DNA of 64,000 nucleotides from Pleurostoma richardsiae (taxonomy: Eukaryota; Ascomycota; Sordariomycetes; Calosphaeriales; Pleurostomataceae). Every line of letters begins with the position of its first letter. Position 1 is the first letter of the stretch. Positions 35,866-45,824 of the stretch are shown piece after piece. The notes under the pieces are model-generated. The model was not told the DNA's origin. It worked only from the letters and a program-made list of their open reading frames with translations, and made no database searches. The stretch covers positions 496,001 to 560,000 of the forward strand of contig JANBVO010000002.1 of the NCBI GenBank assembly GCA_030052745.1, in the 5' to 3' direction. The translations under genes were made by a program, and so were the position numbers.

Positions 35866-37384
35866 GATGGACTTGAAAGGCTTTACAAGTTCCTGGGACT
35901 AGAGTTGAATTATAGCAGCCTGACGAAAGCACTCAACGTAAGTCGGAACGATCAATGAAAGAACCATGCACAGTTGGTAGCAACAGCTTCCAAAACCACT
36001 GAGATTTAGCGAACCTCAATTGGCACAGAAAAGCCGCGGTCTCGTTGCTTGGACGAGTGTTACCAGTTTGCCAAACGCGTACAGGACAGGGTGGCGGACT
36101 GTCAGAGCCTCACTGTGGCTGATCTGTTCCACGAGGGTTAGAAACGCGAAGAATATGGTATCACGCGTTCTGAACGACTATCTTCGGTACCTGGTCAGAC
36201 CTGGGAGACCATGGGTGTAGCGGACGTGTTAATCGTAGAGCTATTTGCCACGATATCTGTTTATGGAGACGAGTTCCTAGTGAGCTAGTCCTAGACGCAA
36301 TGTCAGATCGGTCTCACGCCGCACGCAAGCCAGCAAAAGGGCCGCCTTGGCCTCATAGCACCTGTGCTACCTGCACATCAGATTGGTCAACGTCGTGAAG
36401 GAGGGGCAAAGGCGTGCTGCCTGACAGTATGTAGTGTAGCCCCGCATCTGTCATAAGGGCTCTCGAGCTCAACGCCCTTAAATTCTGGACCGATCATCGG
36501 CATATCTTTTGTTAGGTCTGGACTTCAGTTTCGCACCCAGCGGAACGACCTCCGGCTGGATCTGCTCAGCATGTTAACTGTAGTCCCAATCGTGATACAA
36601 GGCGCCGAGTCTGGTCAAAGAGTCTTGCTCAGAAGGTAGAGCAAGTGGAAGAGCGATCTCCATGAAGGAGATATTTGACCGCCTACGATCATGAATAAGG
36701 TGTTAGGCTTGTGTTAAGCTGTATAAGGAATAAGAGATAGGGCGGTACGGTTCGGAAGAGAGACCTTCTCATCCGAGGTCGAGTGTTCAAAATTCAAAGA
36801 AAACATCTCCGATCTCACAAATCTCCTGGGCCAGTGGGAACGGTGCCGAGCGAACAAGAAGTGCAGTAATTCGGAGCAACCACCCTTTCTCTAGATTTGG
36901 GACATTCGCAAGATCAAGAACATGGCTCGGTCGTCCGTGTCACCCTCGCTCTTGATTGTGTGTCATTACTTGCGGCAACATTTGAGCGTCCCAGCCTTTA
37001 TCGCCAACTGCTTCAAAAGGTGGTCCAATGGGATCGAGGACGGTGGAATTCAAGAGCTAAAGTTGTGGTTCTCATGACGAGGTCGGGCACAGTTGACCTG
37101 GACCACGACATTCATGAAATCAGGGGCATCCGACCTGCAAGAATGCTGCCCCTTAATATGGCTGCTGCCGGCTCATCTGCCGGCATCAATAGCATTACAC
37201 TGAAGCCAGTCAAGCAAGCGGGGTTATTTCAGGAAGGGCATACAAATTCGTGGAGAAGAGGAGGGCTTGCACATGCAGTTATGTATCCCGACTCCGTACT
37301 GCCACTACCAGTTCGTCAAAATAAACTTCTCACACGCGTATGGCGAAGGGTACTTCTTAGACATCACGCACGCTAGTTAGTGCC

Positions 37385-37400
37385 TGTAAGCCGGTTGCAT
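37385..37400 (+). promoter_or_regulatory. TGTAAGCCGGTTGCAT motif, copy A
   Basis: Best copy of an element shared by four promoters in 37-42 kb. Lies about 175 bp before the bZIP-like start codon. Confidence 0.5.
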
Positions 37401-37472
37401 TAGCCTGGTCTAGCTCACAGTACAGCACACTGTACTCCGCCGTACACGCCTTGCAAAACCGGGCTCGCCAGA

Positions 37473-37488
37473 CGTAAGCCGGTCGCAT
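37473..37488 (+). promoter_or_regulatory. CGTAAGCCGGTCGCAT motif, copy B
   Basis: Differs from copy A at two of 16 positions and lies 88 bp downstream of it in the same orientation. Confidence 0.5.
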
Positions 37489-37517
37489 TTGATCTTTGCA
37501 AGCTGCTTGCAATCACT

Positions 37518-37529
37518 CAACCGGCTCAC
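37518..37529 (-). promoter_or_regulatory. Inverted CAACCGGCTCAC, copy C
   Basis: Inverted, one-mismatch version of the same core, about 50 bp before the bZIP-like start codon. Confidence 0.4.
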
Positions 37530-37574
37530 GAGCAGTTATTGATGCTTTATCCCAGGACGACCTTGAATGCTATT

Positions 37575-38576
37575 ATGGCTGCGTCAGGCTCAGATGAAAC
37601 CGTACCCGACCTCATTCCGGGCTTAGGGAGGGTGGTTCCCCTAGTAGAAATGCGGGACCTTCGGGACGATTGGACCGGGACGACGAGTACAGCAGAGAGG
37701 AAGCGGCGGCAGAACCGCCTGAACCAGAGGGCGTATCGTTAGTAGGCGCCATTTACGTGGCACCCGGACGCTATTTACTGATGTCTCATCCAAATATGCT
37801 TAGGGAAGAGACAGCAAACCCTACAAAAGCACATCTCTGCGCCCACCATATACGCGTGTAGGCCCCAAGAACCGGCCCGCCAGGAACGAGAAGATGTGTC
37901 CGGGGAGCATAGCCATATCTCCTATGAAGCAGATTACTCCGGCGAAGGCTACCTTCTACCACCCTGCCCTGCAAAGAGGGGCGCGATATACACATTGATG
38001 CAGAAAGCCTGCGAGCAATATAGCCTTAACACACCTCGGCCTACGCAGCTACCAATGCTCATCCGCTTAAACGTTCTCAATGCACTATCACGGAACGCTG
38101 CTCTGCTGGGTTTTCCAGTGGACGGGCTATGTCAGGACGAGCACATATCGCCGTTCAACGAGCAGGGACCTCGTCTTGGCGGCGCGGCGTCGCTGCCGTC
38201 GTGTCCAACAAGTCTACAACCAACAGCTCTGCAAAGGACTGTGAGGCATCACCCTTGGATTGACCTCTTCCCCATCCCACAAATGCGAGATAATATGCTC
38301 AACGGAATTGTTGCTGGTATTCTCGACGAGGACGAGCTCTGTGCCGATCTTCTGAACGTGGAAGACAACCGCGAAGACGAGAAGCCCTCACTAATCGTCT
38401 GGGGCTCGCCGTGGGATCCACAAGGCTGGGAGGCAAGTGTTGCCTTCCTGCGTAAGTGGGGTTGGTTGATCAATGGGTGTCTGGAGGTTCTCGAGGCAAC
38501 TAATGTCTGGCGGCAAAAGAGAGGCGAGAAGCAGCTTAGCTTCAATCTCTGTCATGATCAGATACAATCACCCTGA
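37575..38576 (+). CDS. bZIP-like transcription factor with DUF3425 domain
   Basis: Likely nuclear regulator of about 289 residues from two exons, 37575-37737 and 37870-38576. The N-terminal basic region TAERKRRQNRLNQRAY (about residues 38-53) matches fungal AP-1/bZIP DNA-contact sequence, and the intron falls just after it. The C-terminal part is a DUF3425 domain, with HPWIDLFPIPQMRDNML and WDPQGWEASVAFLRKWGWLINGC as landmarks. Proteins with this arrangement often serve as local regulators of secondary-metabolite or stress clusters. Its promoter carries at least three copies of the motif found before the aldo-keto reductase and SDR genes. The exact acceptor of the intron is uncertain; I used the one that keeps frame. 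No clear leucine zipper is visible. Confidence 0.72.
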
Positions 38577-38910
38577 GTAGCGTGGATAGCTCGAGTAAAA
38601 CGGCACTTGAGCACCGTCAATCCTCCGCACCGCATGCGTGCTAGCCTGCAGTCTCATGGGTTGTTTCTTGTCGCGGCATGGATTAATAACATCAGGTCAC
38701 TTCGTGCTGCCGAATCTTGAGACTACATTCACGAAGTAACCAGCGCAATGACACTCGTCTGGCTTGACCAGTTCGCCATTAACTCTACCGTCATCATCTC
38801 CGCTTTACAATGTCATGATAAACAGCGCAAGATGATAACAAGTTGCCAGTCAACGGTGGAGAATATCCGCGTTTCATAACTGGTCCCCTCCTACGGCGAT
38901 AATAGCCAGC
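38577..38910. other. Convergent intergenic spacer
   Basis: 3' ends of the bZIP-like gene and the aldo-keto reductase face each other here. Nothing else seen. Confidence 0.5.
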
Positions 38911-40222
38911 TCAGTGACCGACCATCGCCTGCTGCGCAGGCGCATATCTATTGCCGTGCGGCTTAGCAGCTTCAACTAGTTTCCTCATCTCTTGTTTCTC
39001 GTCGTCGGTCAAATCTATGTCTCTGGAAGCCCAGTTCTCCTCCAATCTGGTGACCTTCGTTGTGCCTGGTATGGCAATCATTCCCTGAGCAGCGACCCAG
39101 GCGAGTGCGATCTGGGCTGTGGTGCAGCCCCTCTTCGAAGCGAGCGCCTTGACCTGTTCAACGATGGCTTTGTTCTTATAGAAGTTCTCGCCTTGAAATT
39201 TGGGGACTATAAACCAGGTGTGAGCTACTGTGACACGTCATTCGCCGAGAAGGGAGGGGCTCATAGCATAGTATACTTACCCGATCGTCTAAAATCATTA
39301 GGCGAGAAGTCGTCAGGGGACTTATAATCGAAGTTGTCGACGAGCCATCCGTGGCCCAAGGGACTGTAGGCTACGTAGGCTATACCGAGCTCTTTTGCGG
39401 TGTCGATGAGCCCGTCTGTCTCATGCAAGGTCTCGAAAGCCGAGTATTCCGCCTGAATGGCATCAATCCTGGCAACTGTACATGAAAATTAGTGGCTGTG
39501 GTTGTGCCTACGGTAGTCTACCGATAGACATGTTGATAAAGGTGGTCTCACTAGAATTTGCCTTGCGCAGCGTCGCGGCGGAGCATTCAGATAGGCCGAT
39601 GTACTTCGTCTTCCCTGCCTTCCGGATCTCGTCTAGAGCTGGGATAGACTCCTCCAGAGGGGTCTCTTCGCATGTTCGTTAGCCGGTAAAATTCCTACGC
39701 ATTGAGAAACAACTTACTGGGGTCAATCCTGTGGAGATAGTAAAGGTCTGGTGTGAAACCGAGCCTCTCGATGGTACCTTCAATGTACTCCTTGATGTGA
39801 GACGCAGAGTTTGTGACGCTCCTGTCCCCGCCATTCAAGCAATTGAAGCCACATTTTGAGGCGACTACCGAAAGGTAAAAGCGTATGAGCAGTGATTCGC
39901 GAATGGAAAAATACTGATGTCCTTACCAAAAAGCTTATCACGCACATTGTGCTTTCTGATAAAGTCTCCCAAGAGCTTCTCATTCACACCGGCGCCGTAG
40001 ATAACCTTCCAATCGCCTTAGCCACAACGTCCATTATGCCGAACAGAGGCCGGCCTGACTTACCGCAGTATCCCAAAAGGTACAGCCAAGTTCGATCGCT
40101 TTTAGCAACACTGGCTCGGCCTCCTCGAGGCTGAGGTTGTGGCCCAAGCCAAAACTCAATCCCATTGCCCCGAATCCGGGGTTCGGGACCTCGATGTCTC
40201 TGAACGGCAGCGTCTTGACCAT
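38911..40222 (-). CDS. Aldo-keto reductase
   Basis: NADPH-dependent aldehyde/ketone reductase of about 329 residues, full length for the family. Exons, in transcription order: 40222-40064, 40005-39927, 39864-39718, 39665-39552, 39475-39281 and 39206-38911. The catalytic tetrad is visible: Asp and Tyr in FWDTAVIYG (about 50-56), Lys in FVASKCGF, His in [10 protein letters not shown]. The cofactor end has [26 protein letters not shown] near the start resembles pyridoxal-reductase/auxin-induced (AKR13-like) fungal members. It is cytosolic. A TGCAACCGGCTTACG element lies about 190 bp before the start codon and matches those before the bZIP-like and SDR genes, suggesting joint regulation. The substrate is unknown. 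Confidence 0.87.
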
Positions 40223-40899
40223 GATGACTATGAAGTGAAAAAGAGTTACCACGTGATAGTGAGTTTTGTTCCTGAGAAGAAGGATGTTTGTAAGTGTTGG
40301 AAACGAGCAATGTTCTCACAAATAAGTACTCACCACGCTCATTGTCGTTACTATGACGCATATCTCTTGTGACGGCCTCTTTCGGCAAGACAATATCAGG
40401 CGGGAAGAGCTACTGCAACCGGCTTACGGTGTACATGCTACAATGGGCAGATCTGGTAGACATTCGAGTTGGGCGCCCACCACGGGAACGCTTCCTCGGC
40501 TAGTGCGAGCCACCCGAGAAGGGGCTTGATGTGGACCTATGCCGCCACATAGGCTCGCGCGAGTGCGAATTTCCCCATTCCACTGTGCACGATGCAGGGT
40601 AAACATCTCGATGTTCGACGGAGATAAAGGGTGGACATAATATCAAGACATCTTAAAGACCTTAATTCCGTTCTTTAAACCCCGGTCGGTCTTGGGCAAC
40701 TGAACAATACCAGATGACTACAGCTTTTGCTATGCACACAGAAAGAAAGGCCTGGGAAAGACAGTAAGGGGGGAAGGAGAGACAAAACAGATATCACGGT
40801 CACTGACTGTTCCTCGGCTTGTAGCGTATTTCCAAGATATACAGGAGCATCCTCTAATTTCCTGGAAGAATATTGTCTGCAGAAATAATGCCCTTCGAG
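40223..40899. other. Promoter of the aldo-keto reductase and spacer
   Basis: Holds the CCGGCTTAC element at 40414-40428 and the 3' end of the NAD(P)-binding gene. No further gene. Confidence 0.5.
40414..40428 (-). promoter_or_regulatory. TGCAACCGGCTTACG motif, copy D
   Basis: Reverse complement of copy A over 14 bases. It points toward the aldo-keto reductase. Confidence 0.5.
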
Positions 40900-41757
40900 T
40901 TACTCTGCCAGCTGGTAAACACGGTTTAGATCCTCCCCATCGAAACAGTTGATTCGGTCTCTCACAACATTGCTTATCGCCTCCCCAATTGGCACCTCTC
41001 CCTGAAAAAGATCAAACCATCCATGGGTATCATCTCTAGACAGCAGGCCGACGGCGACAGCAGCAACATCTTCTCTTGTAACCTGTCCTAAACAACCAGC
41101 CTTTCCGAGCCGCACTCGACCAGTGCCTTTTCCGTTTGTCAGCCAGGTTGGTCTCAGGCTGATCGCTTGGAACGGCATGCCTCCTTGACGGGCTCGCGCG
41201 TTCGCAAGGGCGACTAGATATTCATCGGCATCGAGTTTTGCCTCGTAAATGCGGGGATAAGATGCCTTTTCCGTCAGCCAGTCATGGTAGTCTTCCTCCG
41301 ACCACCAGGGTGCTCTCTTTCTTCGAGCCGCGGGAAACGAAATGAAAAGGAATTTGGCAACAGAGGCGACCCCAGTGGACGCCTTCATAATCCTCTTGGC
41401 AGCATCGCGATCTACGCCAGCTGGGTTGGACATGGAACCTGTGGTATGGTTAAAAATCCGGGTTTCTTGCCAAGTCTCGTATCGGAAGACTACGAACGAA
41501 CCTGCAGCAAAAACCACTGCGCTTGGCCTCCCACGAACGAGGAGAGTTTGGGCATCCTGCACGTTCTTGACATTCTCTAGGTCTTCGACAATCACCTCCA
41601 ACTTCCCTCTTTGGCCGTTTCCGAGTCGCAGTATTCTATTTGCCTGCTTTGGGTCACGAATGACACTGATAACATCCCATGATCTCTCAAGCATGAGCGA
41701 TGTCATCAAACGCGAGATCCCGGCGTTTCCGCCGAATATCATAACCCGGGGAGTCAT
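40900..41757 (-). CDS. NAD(P)-binding, atypical SDR (NmrA-like) protein
   Basis: Predicted NAD(P)-binding protein of about 258 residues. Exons 41757-41502 and 41420-40900 are separated by an 81-nt intron that has no stop in frame, so the unspliced frame is also open; splicing restores the family sequence VVFAAAGVDRDAAKRIM. The N-terminal Rossmann motif MIFGGNAGISRLM (about residues 6-18) and RDPKQANRI place it with atypical short-chain dehydrogenases that act on or sense dinucleotides. YEAKLDADEYL and ISLRPTWLTN resemble the active-site helix and following strand, but the usual Tyr-x3-Lys pair is only partly met. It shares a 550-bp divergent promoter with the SDR gene. Confidence 0.78.
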   Translation of the reverse strand: MTPRVMIFGGNAGISRLMTSLMLERSWDVISVIRDPKQANRILRLGNGQRGKLEVIVEDLENVKNVQDAQTLLVRGRPSAVVFAAGSFVVFRYETWQETRIFNHTTGSMSNPAGVDRDAAKRIMKASTGVASVAKFLFISFPAARRKRAPWWSEEDYHDWLTEKASYPRIYEAKLDADEYLVALANARARQGGMPFQAISLRPTWLTNGKGTGRVRLGKAGCLGQVTREDVAAVAVGLLSRDDTHGWFDLFQGEVPIGEAISNVVRDRINCFDGEDLNRVYQLAE

Positions 41758-42307
41758 TTGAAGTAGTGGTGAATTATCAAGTTACCGGAATAGAACCATA
41801 GATATCCTGTATATTTGGGAAAAAGAGAACGCCGAGATTGCTGAACGGTAATATCCGAACGAGACAAGGGCGGCCAGCAGTTGTGGTCATGGAGATTTAT
41901 ATGTACTGTACCTAGGTAGGTAGCCATCTAACAGCGCCCCGCACCTGGACAGCGGGCGCTTGGTCACCAAACGCAGGTAAAGGAAAATCGGAGACACACG
42001 AATGACGACAACAACCGTGGCTGCTCAGTTTGTTTCGTGCCCACTTTGACTGCTTCCGGTCGCTGGTCGGCCCATGGATAGATGGTGGCGGAACTTGGCG
42101 CTGACGGCTGGCGGCTGCAACCGGCTTACATGCATTAGACTGCCGGACGAACTTACGGGGAAGCATCAAATACACGCGCACAAGTTGGTGAGTATGCCAT
42201 GGCGCCCGACTCGCGACATTGAATATATATACTCTCATGAAAAGGCGTCAGAGTCTCCCTTCTTCCTCGGGAAGAACCAAAATCTCCTGTGTGTCCCTTA
42301 CTCGAAA
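41758..42307. promoter_or_regulatory. Divergent promoter between NAD(P)-binding and SDR genes
   Basis: Contains motif copy E at 42116-42130 and a TATATATA box near 42224, about 80 bp before the SDR ATG. Confidence 0.5.
42116..42130 (-). promoter_or_regulatory. TGCAACCGGCTTACA motif, copy E
   Basis: Exact reverse complement of TGTAAGCCGGTTGCA from copy A. About 180 bp before the SDR start and 360 bp before the NAD(P)-binding gene start. Confidence 0.55.
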
Positions 42308-43294
42308 ATGACAACTCGTTACGCCTCAGTCCATCAGTCGCCTCAAGGGCCGGGGGACAAACGCCCTACCGCCGTTCAAATCATTGAAGATGAAGGCCTG
42401 GAGGACAAACTCTCAGGCAAGGTCGCGTTCGTGACCGGCTGCTCCTCTGGGATTGGCGTTGAGACCGCCCGTGCCCTCTTCCTCGCCGGGGCAACGCTGT
42501 ACCTCACAGCACGCGACCTCACCAAGGCCAAGACGGCCCTAGGAGATATTGTAAGCAGCGACCGTGTCCACCTCCTCCATCTAGACCTTGCGTCCCTCGC
42601 AAGCGTCCGATCCTGCGCTGCGGCCTTCCTGTCCCAGAGCAAGGTCCTCAACATCCTGATCTGCAATGCGGGTGTCATGCAGCCGCCGGAGGGCCGCACC
42701 CAGGATGGCTTCGAGACTCAGTTCGGGACGAACCACCTGGCGCACTTCTTGCTGTTCAACCTCCTGCAGCCTGCCCTCGAGGCCGGTGCGACACATGAGT
42801 TCGCGTCTCGCGTCGTCATCTTGAGCTCCGTCGCACATCGGTTCGGCGAAGTGCCCTTCGACAATGTCAACTTCGAGGGTAACTACGATTCAATGGCCGC
42901 CTATGCTTCCAGCAAGACGGCTAATCTCTGGACGGCCAACGAGATCGAGCGTCGCTTCGGAGCCAAAGGCATCCACGCCTGGAGCATCCAACCCGGTGCT
43001 GTCCTCACCGACCTGATGAGGCACATGTCTGGGGAAACGCAGAGTGGACTCGCAAAGGACCCGTATCTCGCATCTATCTTCAAAACCCCAGCTCAGGGGG
43101 CTGCGACAAGCGTGTGGGCTGCGACGGCTCCGGCTCTGGAGGGTCAAGGAGGAAAGTACTTGGAGGATTGTCAAATCGCAGGGCCATGGGATCCTTCGTC
43201 CAATCCCTGGGGACCAGGCTATGGTGCCCATGCTTATGATGAGGAAAAGGCCGCGAAATTGTGGACAAAGTCGCTAGAGTGGGTTGGACTTTGA
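42308..43294 (+). CDS. Short-chain dehydrogenase (retinol-dehydrogenase/WWOX-like)
   Basis: Classical SDR of about 328 residues, without introns. NAD(P)-binding GCSSGIG (TGxxxGIG, about residues 46-52), NAG in the ICNAGVM strand, catalytic Ser in ILSSVAH and Tyr-x3-Lys in YASSKTA, then QPGAVLTDL. All key residues are present, so the enzyme should be active as an oxidoreductase on a small hydroxy or keto substrate. The frame is open upstream to 42074; I chose the ATG at 42308, behind a TATATATA box, because the region before it lacks family features. It carries the shared GTAAGCCGGT motif in its promoter. Confidence 0.85.
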   Translation: MTTRYASVHQSPQGPGDKRPTAVQIIEDEGLEDKLSGKVAFVTGCSSGIGVETARALFLAGATLYLTARDLTKAKTALGDIVSSDRVHLLHLDLASLASVRSCAAAFLSQSKVLNILICNAGVMQPPEGRTQDGFETQFGTNHLAHFLLFNLLQPALEAGATHEFASRVVILSSVAHRFGEVPFDNVNFEGNYDSMAAYASSKTANLWTANEIERRFGAKGIHAWSIQPGAVLTDLMRHMSGETQSGLAKDPYLASIFKTPAQGAATSVWAATAPALEGQGGKYLEDCQIAGPWDPSSNPWGPGYGAHAYDEEKAAKLWTKSLEWVGL

Positions 43295-43793
43295 GGAGAT
43301 ACCTTGGGGACCCCTTATGTCGAGCATCCAAAAATTGGATGGTCACTTGCATCAAAGTCAATTCCAACAGTCTCCCCTCTCTTTGCAAGCGTCTCTCCAT
43401 TAGTCTCTGCACAGTATATTCGTAACCGTGAATTGCGACCCGTGCGAAGTGTGAAGTCTCAAACTTTAAGGAGACCGATAGGGATCATGTTTCGTTGACT
43501 CTCTTGACCAGACTCTGTCGTTGGACCTCGTACTCTGCCACCACAGTCAACGGTGTGACTGGCGGGCTGACGCCAGTCAATTTTGACAAGCCAGCCTGCG
43601 GAGGCGAAGTTGTTAGGGTCATTCAGCGGAAGCAAGACACAGATACATATGCCCATGTTTGCACAGTATCGGCGGCCCCGACTATGCGAAGCCGGTATCC
43701 ATGTTTGTTCATAGGAGTTGGAGTGATTAGCATAAGAATATTCCATTAGATGCGTGGTACTCTTTGAATGATCTTGCTAGATTAAGAGATCTA
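43295..43793. other. Convergent spacer
   Basis: 3' ends of the SDR and the small membrane-protein gene. No gene seen. Confidence 0.5.
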
Positions 43794-44247
43794 TTAAGCA
43801 ATCGTCCTGGAGGAATCCTCATGACCACGAATTGACCGCGTGATTGACCGCGTAGACTCAGGGGAGACATCTCGTATCGGTGGTCTCCGGTCCCGTCGAA
43901 ACCACTTCTGCGGGTGTATCCTGAAGGCAAAGGGTCTCGATGTTCGAGAGGGCGCCTCGAGTCCGTATTCTGCCAGTTCGAATGGATCCATTTCATCTTC
44001 CTGCTGGTCTCGTACTTTTCGGCGTAAATGCAGCCATAGGAGGATGAGAAGAAGAGAAAAGACGAGAAAGAGTCTAACAGCCAGTCACCCATCTGCCCAA
44101 TACAAAAAAATCAAGACAAGGGGGTTGAACTTACACTAGGCTAAGGACAACCGCCAAGACAATATGAGTGGACGCAATAGGCTTTTCGCAAGTGTCGATG
44201 TTCTGATTAGATTCGCAGTCCTTGGAGCGTTCGGAAAGACGAGACAT
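43794..44247 (-). CDS. Small single-pass membrane protein, unknown
   Basis: Unrecognised small gene of about 130 residues from two exons, 44247-44135 and 44073-43794, joined by a GTAAGT donor and a TTAG acceptor. Splicing creates one continuous hydrophobic helix (HIVLAVVLSLVLFLVFSLLL and on to LLWL, about residues 28-51) that neither exon holds alone. A basic cluster (RRKVRDQQ) follows immediately, and the rest is hydrophilic, Arg/Ser-rich and probably disordered, with a repeated TRSI motif. By the positive-inside rule, the tail would face the cytosol. The shape recalls tail-like regulatory or adaptor membrane proteins, but no family is recognised. The emergence of a clean membrane helix on splicing is the main evidence. 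Confidence 0.55.
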
Positions 44248-44948
44248 CGAGTCACGAGCAGTCCACGTCAGATGCTTTTGGAAGGTACAGACAAGGCGGC
44301 TAGCTCGAGTCCCCGTTTCCGTGTCTAGAATTCGAAGGAGGGTAGAAGAGGGAAGCGAATTTTCGAAGGGTCCCGAAGCAGCGTGAGCATATGGTTCATT
44401 CTTGGGAAGTCAAAACACGCCGAAGAGTTTATTCTGTTTCGTGAACGGGGAGCTACGGGAGTCCGCCCGAGACACGCGTCTTGATCGATGCCGCGTCCAG
44501 CTATGTTGCTTCCCAAAATATAACGGCCAGTGTGGCTGTGCTGCCACTATCTGTCAGGGGCAAGGGGTAAAATAGCAAGCAGTATGAAGTATGGACCAAT
44601 GTACTATCGGCGGCGTCATTCTTCGTACTCGTATTCGGCCGTGACTATCCCGCCAACGGTCTCATTCCAGGGCGACGAGAACCGTGGCCAACAGACCGAA
44701 CCTCGGTATTGTACTCGACCCGACCGCCATGCAGTGAGTTTCGTTTGGCGTGGGAGATTGAGTGTACCGACTCACCGAACAGAAGGTTAAGACATCCAAA
44801 GATTATGTCTTTCTTGCCATTAGGAAGTGTCAACTGGCTCCCAGCGAGATTTTTGTAGGATCCGTTCTAATCTCAGGTGCTGTTGGTAAAATATTTATCT
44901 GAGGACTGAGGTGAATAATATCATGTACCTAACATATAACAGTGCATC
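44248..44948. other. Intergenic
   Basis: About 700 bp without a supportable gene. It contains the promoter of the small membrane protein. Confidence 0.45.
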
Positions 44949-45824
44949 TTACTCCTTCGTTGTCACTACTAAGTGGTTCTCAACGGAAGGCTTGCAGCTG
45001 AGGCCCAAGATAAACTCGCCCCGCCTATTGGGATACCGCCTCTTCATGGCTTCTTCAAGCTTATCTGAGTCCTTCAACTTCTCCAATTCATGTTCGAATG
45101 TTAGAATATACGCTCTCGTGAAGTCGATCAAATATGCCCCGTCCACTTGTGAAGATCTCTTATGACCCGGTACAACAATGTCTGGTTCAAGAGCTGAAAT
45201 CTGGTCCAGGGCAGCGAGCCAAAGCTTCCTCTTCTCTACTGTATTCGCTTCGCCAAGAAACTGATGGTAGTCGCCGTAGACAATGTCCCCGGCAACGACT
45301 AACTTGAGGCTCGGGGCGTACAAGAAGGAGGAGGCCTGTGTATCTGAGTATGGGACGTCGATGCCAAAGACACTCTCTCCATCAATGCTGAACTCTCCGT
45401 TTTCTGGAAGAGGCTCCGGGATGATCTGTCCGTCTGGTATCTGACCGTTGGGATACATCCCATGCCACCGTGCAAGCTGCTCCGACAAGAACGTCTTGAC
45501 GGCGTCGACAACGGAAGATGTTGCTACACACTTCGCACCTGGAAATTGCTCGACAATGAGAGGGTTGCCGAAAAAATGGTCGCCGTGGGCATGAGTCGTG
45601 TAGATGTAGCGAACAGTCTTCCCAGGTGCCGTTTTCTTTATCCACTCAAGAAGACCTCCTGTCAGCTCGATCGTGGTTGGTGTATCGACGAGAACCGCGG
45701 ATATCGGGCCATGAATGAGTGTGCAACAAATAGGCGAAAACCACTGCTTCAATGGATCTTTGAAACTTGAAACCACCGGTATGGATGGTGCAACATACAC
45801 ATCGACCTGAAGTTGATTTGGCAT
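44949..45824 (-). CDS. MBL-fold hydrolase-like protein (second copy, altered site)
   Basis: MBL-fold protein of about 291 residues, without introns, of the same subfamily as 564-1403; landmarks shared in order are HAHGDH (about 78-83), GQIP, PSLKLVVAGD, QFLGE, LAALDQISAL and VPGH. The HxHxDH motif, the Asp and the last His are kept, but the position equal to the third-ligand His of GHTD in the first protein is Tyr (PYSDT). That should weaken or remove one metal site, so activity or metal number may differ. I chose the ATG at 45824, where MPNQLQVDVYV begins; 18 more residues are possible upstream. It is probably cytosolic. It neighbours the NmrA-like gene in divergent orientation. Confidence 0.82.
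   Translation of the reverse strand: MPNQLQVDVYVAPSIPVVSSFKDPLKQWFSPICCTLIHGPISAVLVDTPTTIELTGGLLEWIKKTAPGKTVRYIYTTHAHGDHFFGNPLIVEQFPGAKCVATSSVVDAVKTFLSEQLARWHGMYPNGQIPDGQIIPEPLPENGEFSIDGESVFGIDVPYSDTQASSFLYAPSLKLVVAGDIVYGDYHQFLGEANTVEKRKLWLAALDQISALEPDIVVPGHKRSSQVDGAYLIDFTRAYILTFEHELEKLKDSDKLEEAMKRRYPNRRGEFILGLSCKPSVENHLVVTTKE

Larger units (their letters stand above)
35866..37574. other. Spacer with regulatory repeats near its end
   Basis: The first 1.4 kb holds only unassigned open frames, including plus-strand fragments at about 36780-37378 that I cannot identify. The last 200 bp hold repeated copies of a GTAAGCCGGT motif, listed separately, before the DUF3425 gene. Confidence 0.45.
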
